Part shown: in pieces, positions 32,864 to 40,850 of the stretch
Position numbering within the stretch: position 1 is the first letter of the stretch
Layout of the letters: each line of letters starts with the position of its first letter
From: Hungatella sp. UBA7603
GTDB taxonomy: Bacteria; Bacillota; Clostridia; Lachnospirales; Lachnospiraceae
DNA: 43,796 nucleotides
Direction: 5' to 3'
NCBI GenBank assembly: GCA_002478865.1
Contig: DLJZ01000012.1
Location: 32,406 to 76,201, forward strand
Position numbers and translations under genes: made by a program
The notes under the pieces: model-generated
Databases searched by the model: none
What the model was told of the DNA's origin: nothing
What the model saw: the letters and a program-made list of their open reading frames with translations, nothing else

Positions 32864-33790
32864 TTAAACAATCACCCGCAATTTTTTACTAATACATCGA
32901 ATCTGTACATCCTTTTGACAAAAACAACTTTCTCCGTCTGTATGAACTGCCATGGGATGCTCCATATGAATGGCAATTTCCTCACAAGTATAAAAACGAA
33001 TCCCAGTATTGGGTATCTTCATACCTAACAAGGAGCAAGCCAGTACCGGAACAAGCTTACGCTTCTTTCTATTATTCATAATACAGACCGTAAGCTTCCC
33101 ATCTTCAAAACTTGCACCAGGTGCAAACTTAAACCCGCCGCCTTCATATGGATGAATGTGGGCGGATATAAAATACACGTGATTAAATTCTACCTTCTGA
33201 ACGCCGTTTATTAAAATATGACCCTTTGATGGCTTCGCCAGAGCAAGCTGCTTGATTCCGATTAAAAGATAAGCCAGCCTTCCTATATGAAGCTTATGAA
33301 GCAGTCCCTTTGATTTTGAAAACAATATATTATGACAAACAGCCGCATCCATGCCGATTCCTGCACTTACAATGAACCGTCGATGTGCTACTTCTCCATC
33401 CCCATAGGTAATAACCCCGTAATCCATTAATTTAAAGTATTTCGGATGCAAGATCCTCTCCAAACAACGGACCGGGTTCCTTGGTAGTTTTAAGCTTCTT
33501 GCCAAATCATTACCGGATCCAGCCGGAATATACCCTAAAGTTATCGAACCGCAAAAGCAAAGTCCGTCTAAGATCTCGTTCACTGTTCCATCTCCGCCTA
33601 CGGCAACAATCACATTGGATTCTTTACATCCATTTGTTAATTTGCCGGCATAGATTCTTGCATCTCCCGGCTTCTCTGTAAAATAAACTTCATACTCTAT
33701 ACCGGATTCCTTTATGGTTTCCTCAAGTTTATTCCAGGTATTTTGTCCACGTCCGCAGCGTGAGTTGGGGTTTACAATAAAATAGTACAT
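32864..33790 (-). CDS. Diacylglycerol kinase family lipid kinase
   Basis: A 308-residue soluble, membrane-associated kinase of the DagK/YegS family. The nucleotide-binding motif VAVGGDGTVNEILDGL is at about 62-77, preceded by VNPNSRCGRG, and the C-terminal beta-sandwich includes IHPYEGGGFKFAPGASFEDGKL. Members phosphorylate diacylglycerol (DgkB type) or related lipids to recycle them into phospholipid synthesis; the precise lipid is not decided here. GGAGGG is five bases before the ATG. It heads the long co-directional run ending at ldh, 35 bases ahead of ispF. Confidence 0.87.
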   Translation of the reverse strand: MYYFIVNPNSRCGRGQNTWNKLEETIKESGIEYEVYFTEKPGDARIYAGKLTNGCKESNVIVAVGGDGTVNEILDGLCFCGSITLGYIPAGSGNDLARSLKLPRNPVRCLERILHPKYFKLMDYGVITYGDGEVAHRRFIVSAGIGMDAAVCHNILFSKSKGLLHKLHIGRLAYLLIGIKQLALAKPSKGHILINGVQKVEFNHVYFISAHIHPYEGGGFKFAPGASFEDGKLTVCIMNNRKKRKLVPVLACSLLGMKIPNTGIRFYTCEEIAIHMEHPMAVHTDGESCFCQKDVQIRCISKKLRVIV

Positions 33791-33818
33791 GGGATCCCTC
33801 CACTTTTTGCTATTTGAT

Positions 33819-33827
33819 AGTATATCA
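33819..33827 (-). promoter_or_regulatory. Extended -10 promoter of the lipid kinase gene
   Basis: Minus-strand TGA-TATACT with only a weak -35 (TATTCA). It gives a leader of about 20-25 bases and would be the main promoter visible ahead of the lipid kinase-to-ldh run. Confidence 0.45.
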
Positions 33828-33948
33828 TAAAACAGGAGAAATGAATATAAAAAAAAGGGAAAAGCTCGGCGGTACTTGACAGAATATAAAGAAATATTAA
33901 CTTTATTATTTTTATCTTTATATTATCAAGTTTATATTGCGCTTCTTC

Positions 33949-33976
33949 TTGACTTTTTATATAATAATTATATATA
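33949..33976 (+). promoter_or_regulatory. Promoter of the cell-wall-binding-repeat gene
   Basis: TTGACT (33949-33954) and TATATA (33971-33976), spacer 16. The leader of about 50 bases contains a small hairpin CAGGT-TTATC-ACCTG. Confidence 0.6.
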
Positions 33977-34034
33977 TGTCTGTCAGGTTTATCACCTGTA
34001 GCAATTTTAAAAAAATAAAATGGGGGTATTTCAC

Positions 34035-34478
34035 ATGAGAAAAGTTTATCTGTTTCTCGCCGCTGCGATATTGACCGTAGCATTCAGTATTACTGCATAT
34101 GCAGGGGATTGGAAAAAGAATGATCAGGGATGGTGGTATCAGAATGACGATGGTACCTATCCCGCAAACAAGCTGACAAAAGTTGGTGAAAATTGGTATT
34201 ATTTTAATGAAGTCGGTTATGCTCAGGGCGGCTTCGTTGAGCTTCCAAACGGTTGGTTTGAACTTGCTGACAACGGAATCTGCAAAAACCCAATCGATCC
34301 AACCACTCAGGAACCAGCAGGAGCCCCTTATGGAGGCTGGATTCAATATGTTGACTGGTTTGGAAGCAAAGAAGAACTTGGCGCCGTATATCATAATAAC
34401 TTTTACTGGATCAAGTTTTATGATGTAACAAAAACTGACACATACAGTGCTTCCCAGGTAATTGAAACGCAAAACTAA
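34035..34478 (+). CDS. Small exported protein with cell-wall-binding repeats
   Basis: A 147-residue secreted protein. The signal peptide MRKVYLFLAAAILTVAFSI ends near AYA-GDW. Two aromatic-rich repeats follow (GWWYQNDDGTYPANK, about 27-42, and NWYYFNEVGYAQGGFVELPNGWFELADNG, about 48-77), of the choline-binding/CW_binding type that attaches proteins to wall polymers. The C-terminal half (about 90-147) has WIQYVDWFGSKEEL and many aromatic residues, with no recognised enzyme domain. The start at 34035 follows GGGGG by eight bases; the ATG at 34020 lies upstream of that site. A good promoter and a terminator make it a single-gene unit. Confidence 0.8.
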   Translation: MRKVYLFLAAAILTVAFSITAYAGDWKKNDQGWWYQNDDGTYPANKLTKVGENWYYFNEVGYAQGGFVELPNGWFELADNGICKNPIDPTTQEPAGAPYGGWIQYVDWFGSKEELGAVYHNNFYWIKFYDVTKTDTYSASQVIETQN

Positions 34479-34492
34479 ACACACGAAATACT

Positions 34493-34522
34493 TTGGCCAG
34501 TGTCTCTGATACCGGCCAATTT
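34493..34522 (+). terminator. Terminator of the cell-wall-binding-repeat gene
   Basis: TTGGCC/GGCCAA outer stem with an inner GTGTC/GATAC stem and a three-base loop, followed by TTTGC. Confidence 0.6.
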
Positions 34523-34548
34523 GCTTCCCAAAAAACCCATTTGCAAAA

Positions 34549-34596
34549 CAAAAAACACATTGAACCCGACTTTAACATCAGACTTCCAATGTGTTT
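34549..34596 (-). terminator. Terminator of the tRNA-Val/tRNA-Met operon
   Basis: Minus strand: AAACACATTG pairs perfectly with CAATGTGTTT (arms 34587-34596 and 34553-34562), followed by a T6 run. Confidence 0.8.
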
Positions 34597-34603
34597 CCTT
34601 TAG

Positions 34604-34677
34604 TAGCGGAAGGGAGATTTGAACTCTCGACACCACGGGTATGAACCGTGTGCTCTAGCCAACTGAGCTATTCCGCC
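34604..34677 (-). tRNA. tRNA-Met (elongator-type, anticodon CAT)
   Basis: A 74-base cloverleaf: acceptor GGCGGAA/TTCCGCT (first pair G-U, normal in clostridial elongator tRNA-Met), D-arm GCTC...GAGC, anticodon stem CACGG/CCGTG with loop TTCATAC. The T-stem GAGAG/CTCCC has one A-C mismatch. CCA is not encoded; discriminator is A. The non-paired-but-wobble acceptor end and the D-arm fit the elongator rather than initiator tRNA. Confidence 0.93.
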
Positions 34678-34690
34678 ATATGAATTTGTT

Positions 34691-34710
34691 TGATAGACGC
34701 TTGTCTATCA
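34691..34710 (-). other. Hairpin between the two tRNAs
   Basis: TGATAGAC pairs perfectly with GTCTATCA (eight pairs, four-base loop) in the 34-base spacer. It probably acts as a processing signal for release of the two tRNAs; this is inference. Confidence 0.5.
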
Positions 34711-34711
34711 G

Positions 34712-34784
34712 TGGGACCTACAGGGCTCGAACCTGTGACCCTCTGCTTGTAAGGCAGATGCTCTCCCAGCTGAGCTAAGATCCC
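34712..34784 (-). tRNA. tRNA-Val (anticodon TAC)
   Basis: A 73-base cloverleaf: acceptor GGGATCT/AGGTCCC (one T-G pair), D-arm GCTCAGCTGGGAGAGC, anticodon stem TCTGC/GCAGA with loop CTTACAA (anticodon TAC), T-stem ACAGG/CCTGT. CCA is not encoded. First gene of a two-tRNA operon with tRNA-Met. Confidence 0.95.
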
Positions 34785-34829
34785 AGTGCTTATCAGGACT
34801 TTTTTACTCTCGTTCCCGACTGCTTCATT

Positions 34830-34858
34830 AGTATAATATGAATTGTATTAATTGTCAA
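34830..34858 (-). promoter_or_regulatory. Strong promoter of the tRNA operon with A-tract UP element
   Basis: Minus-strand TTGACA (34853-34858) and TATACT (34830-34835), spacer 17. Upstream (to about 34897) lie three A-tracts of six to seven bases, typical of an UP element, and a second TTGACA about 15 bases further up. Confidence 0.8.
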
Positions 34859-34982
34859 CACTTTTTTGTCAATTTTTTTCTTTTTTCTTTTTTCTTCCAA
34901 AACCCTGATTTCTGGGTGGTTTTACGCCTTATTTTGCACCCAATAAAAGACAAAATAATTCTTTATAATTGAATTTAGAAGT

Positions 34983-35021
34983 AGAAAGGCCGCCCTGGAA
35001 ACATTCCCGGACAGCCTTTCT
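34983..35021 (-). terminator. Hairpin downstream of the NYN/LOTUS gene
   Basis: AGAAAGGC pairs with GCCTTTCT, with further GGGAA/TTTCC pairing inside. The T-run is weak (CTTCT), so it may terminate only in part. Confidence 0.5.
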
Positions 35022-35034
35022 ATCTTATTCAATA

Positions 35035-35949
35035 CTATTTCAAAAAAACTGCTTTACTATTATTCTTATTCTCACGCACTTCCAAAGAGGAAATGCTGTG
35101 GACAAATTTTGAAAAAGTGGAATATCCATAATCCTTTACCTTAAAGTCTGCAAATTTCCGATGCATTCCATTGCCCAAAGCCGCCAGCTCCATACCGCTT
35201 TTACCAGAGCCTTTTACAAGTTTGACAGCATAATCATCAAGCTCCTGACGCTTGGTGCGATTATCCTTAATTCGGACGGTAACTACGTTATTAGACTTTC
35301 TCAGTTCAAAGTTATCCATCTCTTCCAAAAATTTAGAGAGGGAGCTGTATCCATAATTTCTTACGTCAAAATCAGAATACTTCTTCACAAGTCGATTGCC
35401 AATCTCTCCTAGCCCTGTCGCCTTATTCTTATCATCATTCTCTAATATAATAGAAGCAATGTCCTGTTCAATCACTTCTTTGCCGATAGCTCCGCCTCCG
35501 GTACCTTCTTCATCTTGATCAAGAAGGACTTCCAGATTCGTAAAAACCGTACAGGCTGCACGGAAGGATTTGGGGGTTTTTTCTTCGCCCATGCCAATGA
35601 CTTCTTTTCCAGATTCCCGAAGTCTACTTGCCAATCGGGTGAAATCACTATCACTAGAGACGATGCAAAATCCATCCACATGATCTGTATAAAGCAGATC
35701 CATGGCATCAATAATAAGTGCAGAATCAGTAGCATTCTTTCCAACGGTATTGGAAAACTGTTGAATTGGAGTTATGGAATTTTCCAAAAGCTCCATCTTC
35801 CATTTACCCATCTGGGCGCTTGTCCAATCTCCGTAGATCCTTTTGTAGGTAATAACACCATAACGTGTCATCTCATCCAGAATACATGTAATATACTTCG
35901 CTGAAATATTATCTGAATCAATTAAAACTGCAAATTTTTTGTCACTCAA
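35035..35949 (-). CDS. NYN-domain nuclease-like protein with two LOTUS/OST-HTH domains
   Basis: A 304-residue cytosolic protein. The NYN (PIN-like) domain covers about 1-145: VLIDSDNIS, then DSALIIDAMDLLY and IVSSDSDFTRLASRLR supply conserved Asp residues of this nuclease fold. Two copies of an OST-HTH/LOTUS RNA-binding domain follow (about 160-230 and 240-304), each with the pattern GYSSLSKFLEEM or GYSTFSKFVHSI. Proteins of this LabA/limkain type are thought to bind or cut RNA; no substrate is assigned. The start is a TTG, read from GGGAG nine bases upstream; the frame opens right there. A promoter at 36013-36041 drives it, divergent from cotJ. Confidence 0.85.
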   Translation of the reverse strand: MSDKKFAVLIDSDNISAKYITCILDEMTRYGVITYKRIYGDWTSAQMGKWKMELLENSITPIQQFSNTVGKNATDSALIIDAMDLLYTDHVDGFCIVSSDSDFTRLASRLRESGKEVIGMGEEKTPKSFRAACTVFTNLEVLLDQDEEGTGGGAIGKEVIEQDIASIILENDDKNKATGLGEIGNRLVKKYSDFDVRNYGYSSLSKFLEEMDNFELRKSNNVVTVRIKDNRTKRQELDDYAVKLVKGSGKSGMELAALGNGMHRKFADFKVKDYGYSTFSKFVHSISSLEVRENKNNSKAVFLK

Positions 35950-36012
35950 AACCCTATTCTCCCGTCTTTAATTGTTTTCCCTTATCCTGTCTTTCTTCTC
36001 TCGTCCACTTTT

Positions 36013-36041
36013 ATTATATTTCATTTTTCCATTTATTACAA
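36013..36041 (-). promoter_or_regulatory. Sigma-A promoter of the NYN/LOTUS gene
   Basis: Minus-strand TTGTAA (36036-36041) and TATAAT (36013-36018), spacer 17; leader of about 60 bases. Confidence 0.65.
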
Positions 36042-36080
36042 TAACATGACAGTGGTTAATATGGGAGAATTTTAGTCACG

Positions 36081-36107
36081 TAATATTTTTTTTTATGTTC
36101 ATAATAA
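36081..36107 (+). promoter_or_regulatory. Possible sigma-E promoter of cotJ
   Basis: TAATATT (36081-36087) and CATAATAA (36100-36107) are partial matches to the sporulation sigma-E elements, spaced 12. The cotJ operon of Bacillus subtilis is sigma-E dependent; the match here is weak. Confidence 0.3.
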
Positions 36108-36146
36108 AAAAGAAGTTATTAAGTCAGCTTTGAAAGGAGCGTTATG

Positions 36147-36344
36147 ATGAACAAAATTTCTTCTAGTGATACTGAAATGCCAAAAAGAAGTCCTGCAACA
36201 CCAACGGAATTTGTTCCCCTTGCAATTGCCACCGTACCCATGCAGCCTTGGGAACAACCATATGACCCCGCATCTGCTTTAAAGAATGGAACAATTTTCC
36301 CATGTCTTAACCTTCCTTTTTACGTTACAGGAGGTGATTTGTAA
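36147..36344 (+). CDS. cotJA: Spore coat associated protein CotJA
   Basis: A 65-residue Pro-rich protein. The conserved core ATVPMQPWEQPYDPASALKNG, then IFPCLNLPFYV, is the CotJA signature. It belongs to the inner spore coat. Two ATGs are adjacent; the second (36147) has AAAGGAG at the best distance, seven bases. It overlaps cotJB by one base in a TAATG arrangement, so the genes are translated together. Confidence 0.9.
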   Translation: MNKISSSDTEMPKRSPATPTEFVPLAIATVPMQPWEQPYDPASALKNGTIFPCLNLPFYVTGGDL

Positions 36345-36640
36345 TGGCAGACCGATGTAATCTTCTTCAACAAATCAATGAAATTAGTTTTACGGTCAAT
36401 GATTTAAATTTATATTTGGACACTCACCCTTTGGATGAAAATGCGCTTGATGCGTTTAAGCAGGCCATGGAACAACGAAAGCAGCTCTTACAAACTTATG
36501 CCGAGAACTTCGAACCTCTAACCATGAACTGTATATGTCCTGATACAAACAACAAAAGCCAGACAAAGACAAAATATCCAGGTCAGAGACATTTTACCTG
36601 GTCGGATGGCCCGTTGCCATGGGAAGGAGGAACTTTATAA
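36344..36640 (+). CDS. cotJB: Spore coat protein CotJB
   Basis: A 98-residue protein: a helical part (LLQQINEISFTVNDLNLYLDTHP) then the conserved C-terminal region ending GPLPWEGG, typical of CotJB. Spore coat component that partners CotJC. AGGAGGTGA is six bases before the ATG. Start and stop overlap its neighbours by one base each (TAATG twice). Confidence 0.9.
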   Translation: MADRCNLLQQINEISFTVNDLNLYLDTHPLDENALDAFKQAMEQRKQLLQTYAENFEPLTMNCICPDTNNKSQTKTKYPGQRHFTWSDGPLPWEGGTL

Positions 36641-37263
36641 TGTGGACCTATGAAAAAAGATTACAGTTTCCTGTAAACATCAAAGAAACCTGTCCAAAAA
36701 CTGCGTCACTTATTATTAGCCAATTTGGCGGACCAGATGGAGAATTAGCTGCTTCTATGCGATATCTTTCCCAAAGATACACCATGCCATGCAAAGAAGT
36801 TGGCGGGCTATTAACTGACATTGGTACAGAAGAGCTAGGACATTTGGAAATGATATGTTCTATTATCTATCAGCTTACCAAGAATCTTTCCGTAGAGCAG
36901 GCGAAAACAGCCGGATTTGACGCTTATTATGTGGACCACACAACAGGACTTTGGCCTACTGCTGCTGCAGGAGTGCCTTTTAATGCATGTGAATTCCAGT
37001 CAAAAGGGGATGCCATCACAGATTTGATTGAAGATTTAGCCGCTGAACAAAAAGCCAGAACCACCTACGACAACTTAATTCGGATCATCCCGGATCCTTC
37101 TGTAAGAGAACCGCTTAAATTCTTACGGGCTAGAGAAGTGGTTCATTTCCAAAGATTTGGAGAAGCTCTTGAAAAAATAAAATCTGACCTGGATGCAAAG
37201 AATTTCTACTACTTCAACCCTGAATTTGATAAACAGTTTGTAAAAAAGCCAGCAGATCAATAA
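36640..37263 (+). CDS. cotJC: Spore coat protein CotJC (manganese catalase family)
   Basis: A 207-residue ferritin-like protein of the Mn-catalase family. The four-helix metal-binding segments are recognisable: GPDGELAASMRYLSQRYTMP, TDIGTEELGHLEMICSI, LAAEQKARTTYDNLI and REVVHFQRFGEAL, with Glu/His ligands in each. It is shorter than soluble Mn-catalases (about 260-300), as expected for CotJC. It may give oxidative protection to the spore coat. GGAGG lies nine bases before the ATG, inside the cotJB end. The operon ends at a strong terminator. Confidence 0.92.
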   Translation: MWTYEKRLQFPVNIKETCPKTASLIISQFGGPDGELAASMRYLSQRYTMPCKEVGGLLTDIGTEELGHLEMICSIIYQLTKNLSVEQAKTAGFDAYYVDHTTGLWPTAAAGVPFNACEFQSKGDAITDLIEDLAAEQKARTTYDNLIRIIPDPSVREPLKFLRAREVVHFQRFGEALEKIKSDLDAKNFYYFNPEFDKQFVKKPADQ

Positions 37264-37267
37264 AAAA

Positions 37268-37309
37268 AGAAAGTCCGTTGATGCAAACACTGCATCTTTC
37301 GGACTTTCT
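37268..37309. terminator. Bidirectional terminator between cotJ and the carAB-linked small gene
   Basis: AGAAAGTCCG pairs with CGGACTTTCT, enclosing GATGCA/TGCATC. T-rich stretches follow on both strands, and A-rich DNA flanks both sides. Confidence 0.85.
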
Positions 37310-37323
37310 TCTATATTAATGTG

Positions 37324-37632
37324 TTATCTCTGTTCTTCGTAACTGTATTTAAGAAGCTCATATATCTCATCGGTAACCGGATCATCTTTATAATATTCAT
37401 CTAAAAGTGTTATTATCTTTGCAGCAAACTCCGACGGGACAGGAAGATTTTTCACCGCTCCATGAAAATCCTCTTTCATTTGGCTTACCATTTCCCGTTT
37501 TACGGGAATAGAAAGTCCGTATATCTTATAGAGCATTCCCATAGCTGCACATGCCTCATTGGGTGAAGTCAGTGGTGCGTTCTCAAATCTAGTTTTAATT
37601 TCTACCGCCTGTTTGTTGATGTAAAATATCAT
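37324..37632 (-). CDS. Small protein of unknown function downstream of carB
   Basis: A 102-residue, mostly helical protein with no signal peptide or membrane helix. It begins with IFYINKQAVEIKTRF and ends EIYELLKYSYEEQR. I do not recognise the family. AAAGGA is about ten bases before the ATG. The 14-base gap after carB and lack of a terminator put it in the carAB operon. Nothing in it resembles a pyrimidine enzyme. Confidence 0.65.
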   Translation of the reverse strand: MIFYINKQAVEIKTRFENAPLTSPNEACAAMGMLYKIYGLSIPVKREMVSQMKEDFHGAVKNLPVPSEFAAKIITLLDEYYKDDPVTDEIYELLKYSYEEQR

Positions 37633-37646
37633 AAAATCACAATCCT

Positions 37647-40600
37647 TTATACATTTTTTACCTGTGCAATATCAATGAGGGTCAATTCTTTTGCTCTGTT
37701 CTCCATACTTGTTACTAAGGCTGCTGCCGTATCCAAGGAAGTGAGAACGGTTACGCCAGTTTCAATGGCATTTCTACGGATAACGAACCCGTCCTTGCTT
37801 CTATCAGCACCTTGAGGAGGTGTATCAATGACAAGGTCAATTTCATGACCAAGGATTAAATCCATGAGATTTGGAGATTCCTGTTCCAGCTTGCGGACCA
37901 TAAGTGCCTTTACTCCGTTGTCATTTAATACCTTAGCAGTACCAGATGTGGAGAAAATCTTATAGCCCTGTGCCTGAAATCTTCTAGCAATTTCAATGAT
38001 CTCTTCTTTGTCAGAATCCTTAACTGTAATAATCATATTTTTATGCTTTGGAAGCTTGATGCCTGCTCCTGCGAACGCCTTATACAAAGCCTCATTAAAG
38101 GTCTTTGCAATTCCTAGACACTCACCTGTGGATTTCATCTCTGGTCCAAGGCTGATGTCAGCGCCACGAATCTTCTCAAAGGAGAATACCGGCATCTTAA
38201 CTGCAATGTAATCCGCTTCCGGCTGAAGTCCTGGTTCATAACCAAGCCCTTTAATGGTATGACCACAGATTACCTGAGTCGCTAAGGATACGATTGGGAT
38301 ACCTGTTACCTTACTGATGTATGGTACGGTACGGGAAGAACGGGGATTTACTTCAATTACATACACATCACTTCCGCAAACGATAAACTGAATGTTGATC
38401 ATTCCTTTTACATGAAGGGCTCTTGCCAGCCTCCTGGTATATTCCACCAGCTTTTCCTTCACTTCTTCGTCAATGCTTTGAGACGGATATACGGAAATAC
38501 TATCTCCGGAATGGACACCTGCACGCTCGATGTGCTCCATAATTCCAGGAATTAAAATGTCTTGTCCATCACAGACTGCATCTACTTCAATCTCTTTTCC
38601 CATGATATACTTATCCACCAGGATCGGGTGCTCCTGGGCAATTAAGTTGATGATTGCAATATATTCTTCTACATCTTCATCGGATATAGCAATCTGCATT
38701 CCCTGACCACCCAGTACATAGGAAGGCCTTACAAGTACAGGATAGCCCAGCTTATTTGCCGCTACTTTCGCTTCTTCTGCAGTATATACCGTGTGTCCTG
38801 CTGGTCTTGGAATCTCACATTCTTCTAAGATCTTGTCAAACAGTTCTCTGTCTTCTGCTGCATCTACATCTTCTGCTGCCGTTCCAAGAATGGGAACTCC
38901 CATCTTCATTAACGCTTCTGTCAGCTTAATGGCAGTCTGTCCGCCAAACTGTACCACAGCTCCATCAGGCTTTTCTACATTAACAATACCTTCTACATCT
39001 TCCGGTGTCAGTGGCTCAAAATAAAGCTTATCTGCAATATCAAAATCAGTACTTACCGTTTCCGGGTTGTTGTTTACGATAATTGTTTCGTACCCTTCTT
39101 TGCTAAAACTCCAGGTGCTGTGAACAGAGCAGTAATCAAACTCAATACCCTGACCGATACGGATCGGACCGGAACCAAGAACAAGAACCTTTTTCTTTCC
39201 AGAAGTTTGAATGGCTTCATTCTCACTTCCAAAGCAGGAGTAATAATAAGGAGTCTCAGCTGCAAACTCTGCCGCACAAGTATCTACCATTTTAAATGCC
39301 GGTATAATTCCGTTATCATTTCTTTTTTGATGAATCTCTTCAACAGAAACTCCTGTCAGTGTGGAAATCACTGTATCAGGGAATTCCAGCCTTTTTGCCT
39401 CTTTTAACAATTCTGTGGTAAGTGGACCTTTTTTAAGAGCCACTTCCATCTCCACAAGGATTGCAAGTTTATCAATGAACCAGAAATCGATTTTTGTAAT
39501 CTCATGAATCTTCTCATAGGAAAATTCTCTTCTGAGCGCTTCTGCTATGACCCAGATTCTCCGATCATCTACCAGATGAAGCGTTTCTGTCAGCTCTTCG
39601 TCGGAAAGCCCGGTAAAGTCATAAGACATCAGACTGTCTACGTGCTGTTCCAAGGAACGGATTGCTTTCATTAAACCGCCTTCGAAATTGGTACAGATAC
39701 TCATAACCTCACCAGTTGCTTTCATCTGGGTTCCAAGGGTTCTTTTGGCACCTAAGAATTTATCAAAAGGAAGTCTTGGCATCTTAACAACACAGTAATC
39801 AAGCATTGGCTCAAAGCTTGCATAAGTTTTCTTAGTCACCGCATTCTTGATTTCGTCTAAGGTATAACCTAAGGCGATCTTAGCTGCTACCTTAGCGATT
39901 GGATATCCAGTCGCCTTCGATGCCAGGGCCGATGAACGGCTTACACGAGGATTTACCTCGATTACGCAGTATTCAAAACTTTCTGGGTGAAGGGCATACT
40001 GAACATTACAACCGCCTGTGATTCCAAGCTCACTGATGATATTTAACGCGGAAGTACGAAGCATCTGGTATTCCTTATCCCCTAGCGTCTGGGAAGGAGC
40101 CACAACGATGCTATCGCCGGTATGAACGCCTACAGGATCAATGTTTTCCATATTACATACGGTAATCACGTTTCCAGCACCATCACGCATTACTTCATAT
40201 TCAACCTCTTTCCAGCCAGCGATGCAACGTTCTACAAGAACCTGTCCCACACGGCTTAAACGAAGTCCGTTTTCCAAAATCTCACGGCACTGTGCCGGAT
40301 TTTCAGCGATACCACCGCCGGAACCTCCCATGGTATAGGCTGGTCTCAGTACGATCGGATATCCAATCTCTTTTGCAACTCTTAAACCATCTTCTACATT
40401 CTCAACGATATCAGAAGGAGCAACCGGCTCACCGATTTTTTCCATGGTGTCTTTAAACATCTCACGGTCTTCCGCCTTTTTAATGGTAAGAGCGGTGGTT
40501 CCAATGAGTCGCACGTTATGCTTTTTTAAGAATCCACTGTCATCTAACTCCATGGCCAGGTTTAAGCCTGCCTGTCCACCAAGAGTAGGTAGTACACTAT

Positions 40601-40850
40601 CTGGTTTCTCTTTTAAGATAAGCTGCTCTACCACTTCAACCGTAAGAGGTTCAATGTATACCTTATCTGCAATATCTTTATCTGTCATAATGGTAGCAGG
40701 GTTTGAGTTTAATAAAACTACTTCCACGCCTTCCTCTCGTAAGGAACGGCAGGCCTGTGTTCCAGCGTAGTCAAATTCTGCAGCCTGACCAATGATGATC
40801 GGACCGGATCCGAGAACGAGCACTTTTTTAATATCCTGAATTTTCGGCAT
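37647..40850 (-). CDS. carB: Carbamoyl-phosphate synthase large subunit
   Basis: A 1067-residue synthase with two homologous halves: the carboxy-phosphate half (VLVLGSGPIIIGQAAEFDY) and the carbamoyl-phosphate half (VLVLGSGPIRIGQGIEFDY at about 550), each with an ATP-grasp domain (for example MGGSGGGIAEN and LGGQGMQIAI). A C-terminal MGS-like allosteric domain follows (about 935-1067). It makes carbamoyl phosphate from bicarbonate, ATP and ammonia supplied by CarA. Length and order are normal. The ATG overlaps the carA stop codon in TAATG form, so synthesis is coupled. Confidence 0.96.
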   Translation of the reverse strand: MPKIQDIKKVLVLGSGPIIIGQAAEFDYAGTQACRSLREEGVEVVLLNSNPATIMTDKDIADKVYIEPLTVEVVEQLILKEKPDSVLPTLGGQAGLNLAMELDDSGFLKKHNVRLIGTTALTIKKAEDREMFKDTMEKIGEPVAPSDIVENVEDGLRVAKEIGYPIVLRPAYTMGGSGGGIAENPAQCREILENGLRLSRVGQVLVERCIAGWKEVEYEVMRDGAGNVITVCNMENIDPVGVHTGDSIVVAPSQTLGDKEYQMLRTSALNIISELGITGGCNVQYALHPESFEYCVIEVNPRVSRSSALASKATGYPIAKVAAKIALGYTLDEIKNAVTKKTYASFEPMLDYCVVKMPRLPFDKFLGAKRTLGTQMKATGEVMSICTNFEGGLMKAIRSLEQHVDSLMSYDFTGLSDEELTETLHLVDDRRIWVIAEALRREFSYEKIHEITKIDFWFIDKLAILVEMEVALKKGPLTTELLKEAKRLEFPDTVISTLTGVSVEEIHQKRNDNGIIPAFKMVDTCAAEFAAETPYYYSCFGSENEAIQTSGKKKVLVLGSGPIRIGQGIEFDYCSVHSTWSFSKEGYETIIVNNNPETVSTDFDIADKLYFEPLTPEDVEGIVNVEKPDGAVVQFGGQTAIKLTEALMKMGVPILGTAAEDVDAAEDRELFDKILEECEIPRPAGHTVYTAEEAKVAANKLGYPVLVRPSYVLGGQGMQIAISDEDVEEYIAIINLIAQEHPILVDKYIMGKEIEVDAVCDGQDILIPGIMEHIERAGVHSGDSISVYPSQSIDEEVKEKLVEYTRRLARALHVKGMINIQFIVCGSDVYVIEVNPRSSRTVPYISKVTGIPIVSLATQVICGHTIKGLGYEPGLQPEADYIAVKMPVFSFEKIRGADISLGPEMKSTGECLGIAKTFNEALYKAFAGAGIKLPKHKNMIITVKDSDKEEIIEIARRFQAQGYKIFSTSGTAKVLNDNGVKALMVRKLEQESPNLMDLILGHEIDLVIDTPPQGADRSKDGFVIRRNAIETGVTVLTSLDTAAALVTSMENRAKELTLIDIAQVKNV

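Noticed and set aside
33957..34484. 175-codon open frame on the minus strand opposite the cell-wall-binding-repeat gene
   Set aside because: It reads through the promoter and signal peptide of the plus-strand gene, and its sequence has no family resemblance.
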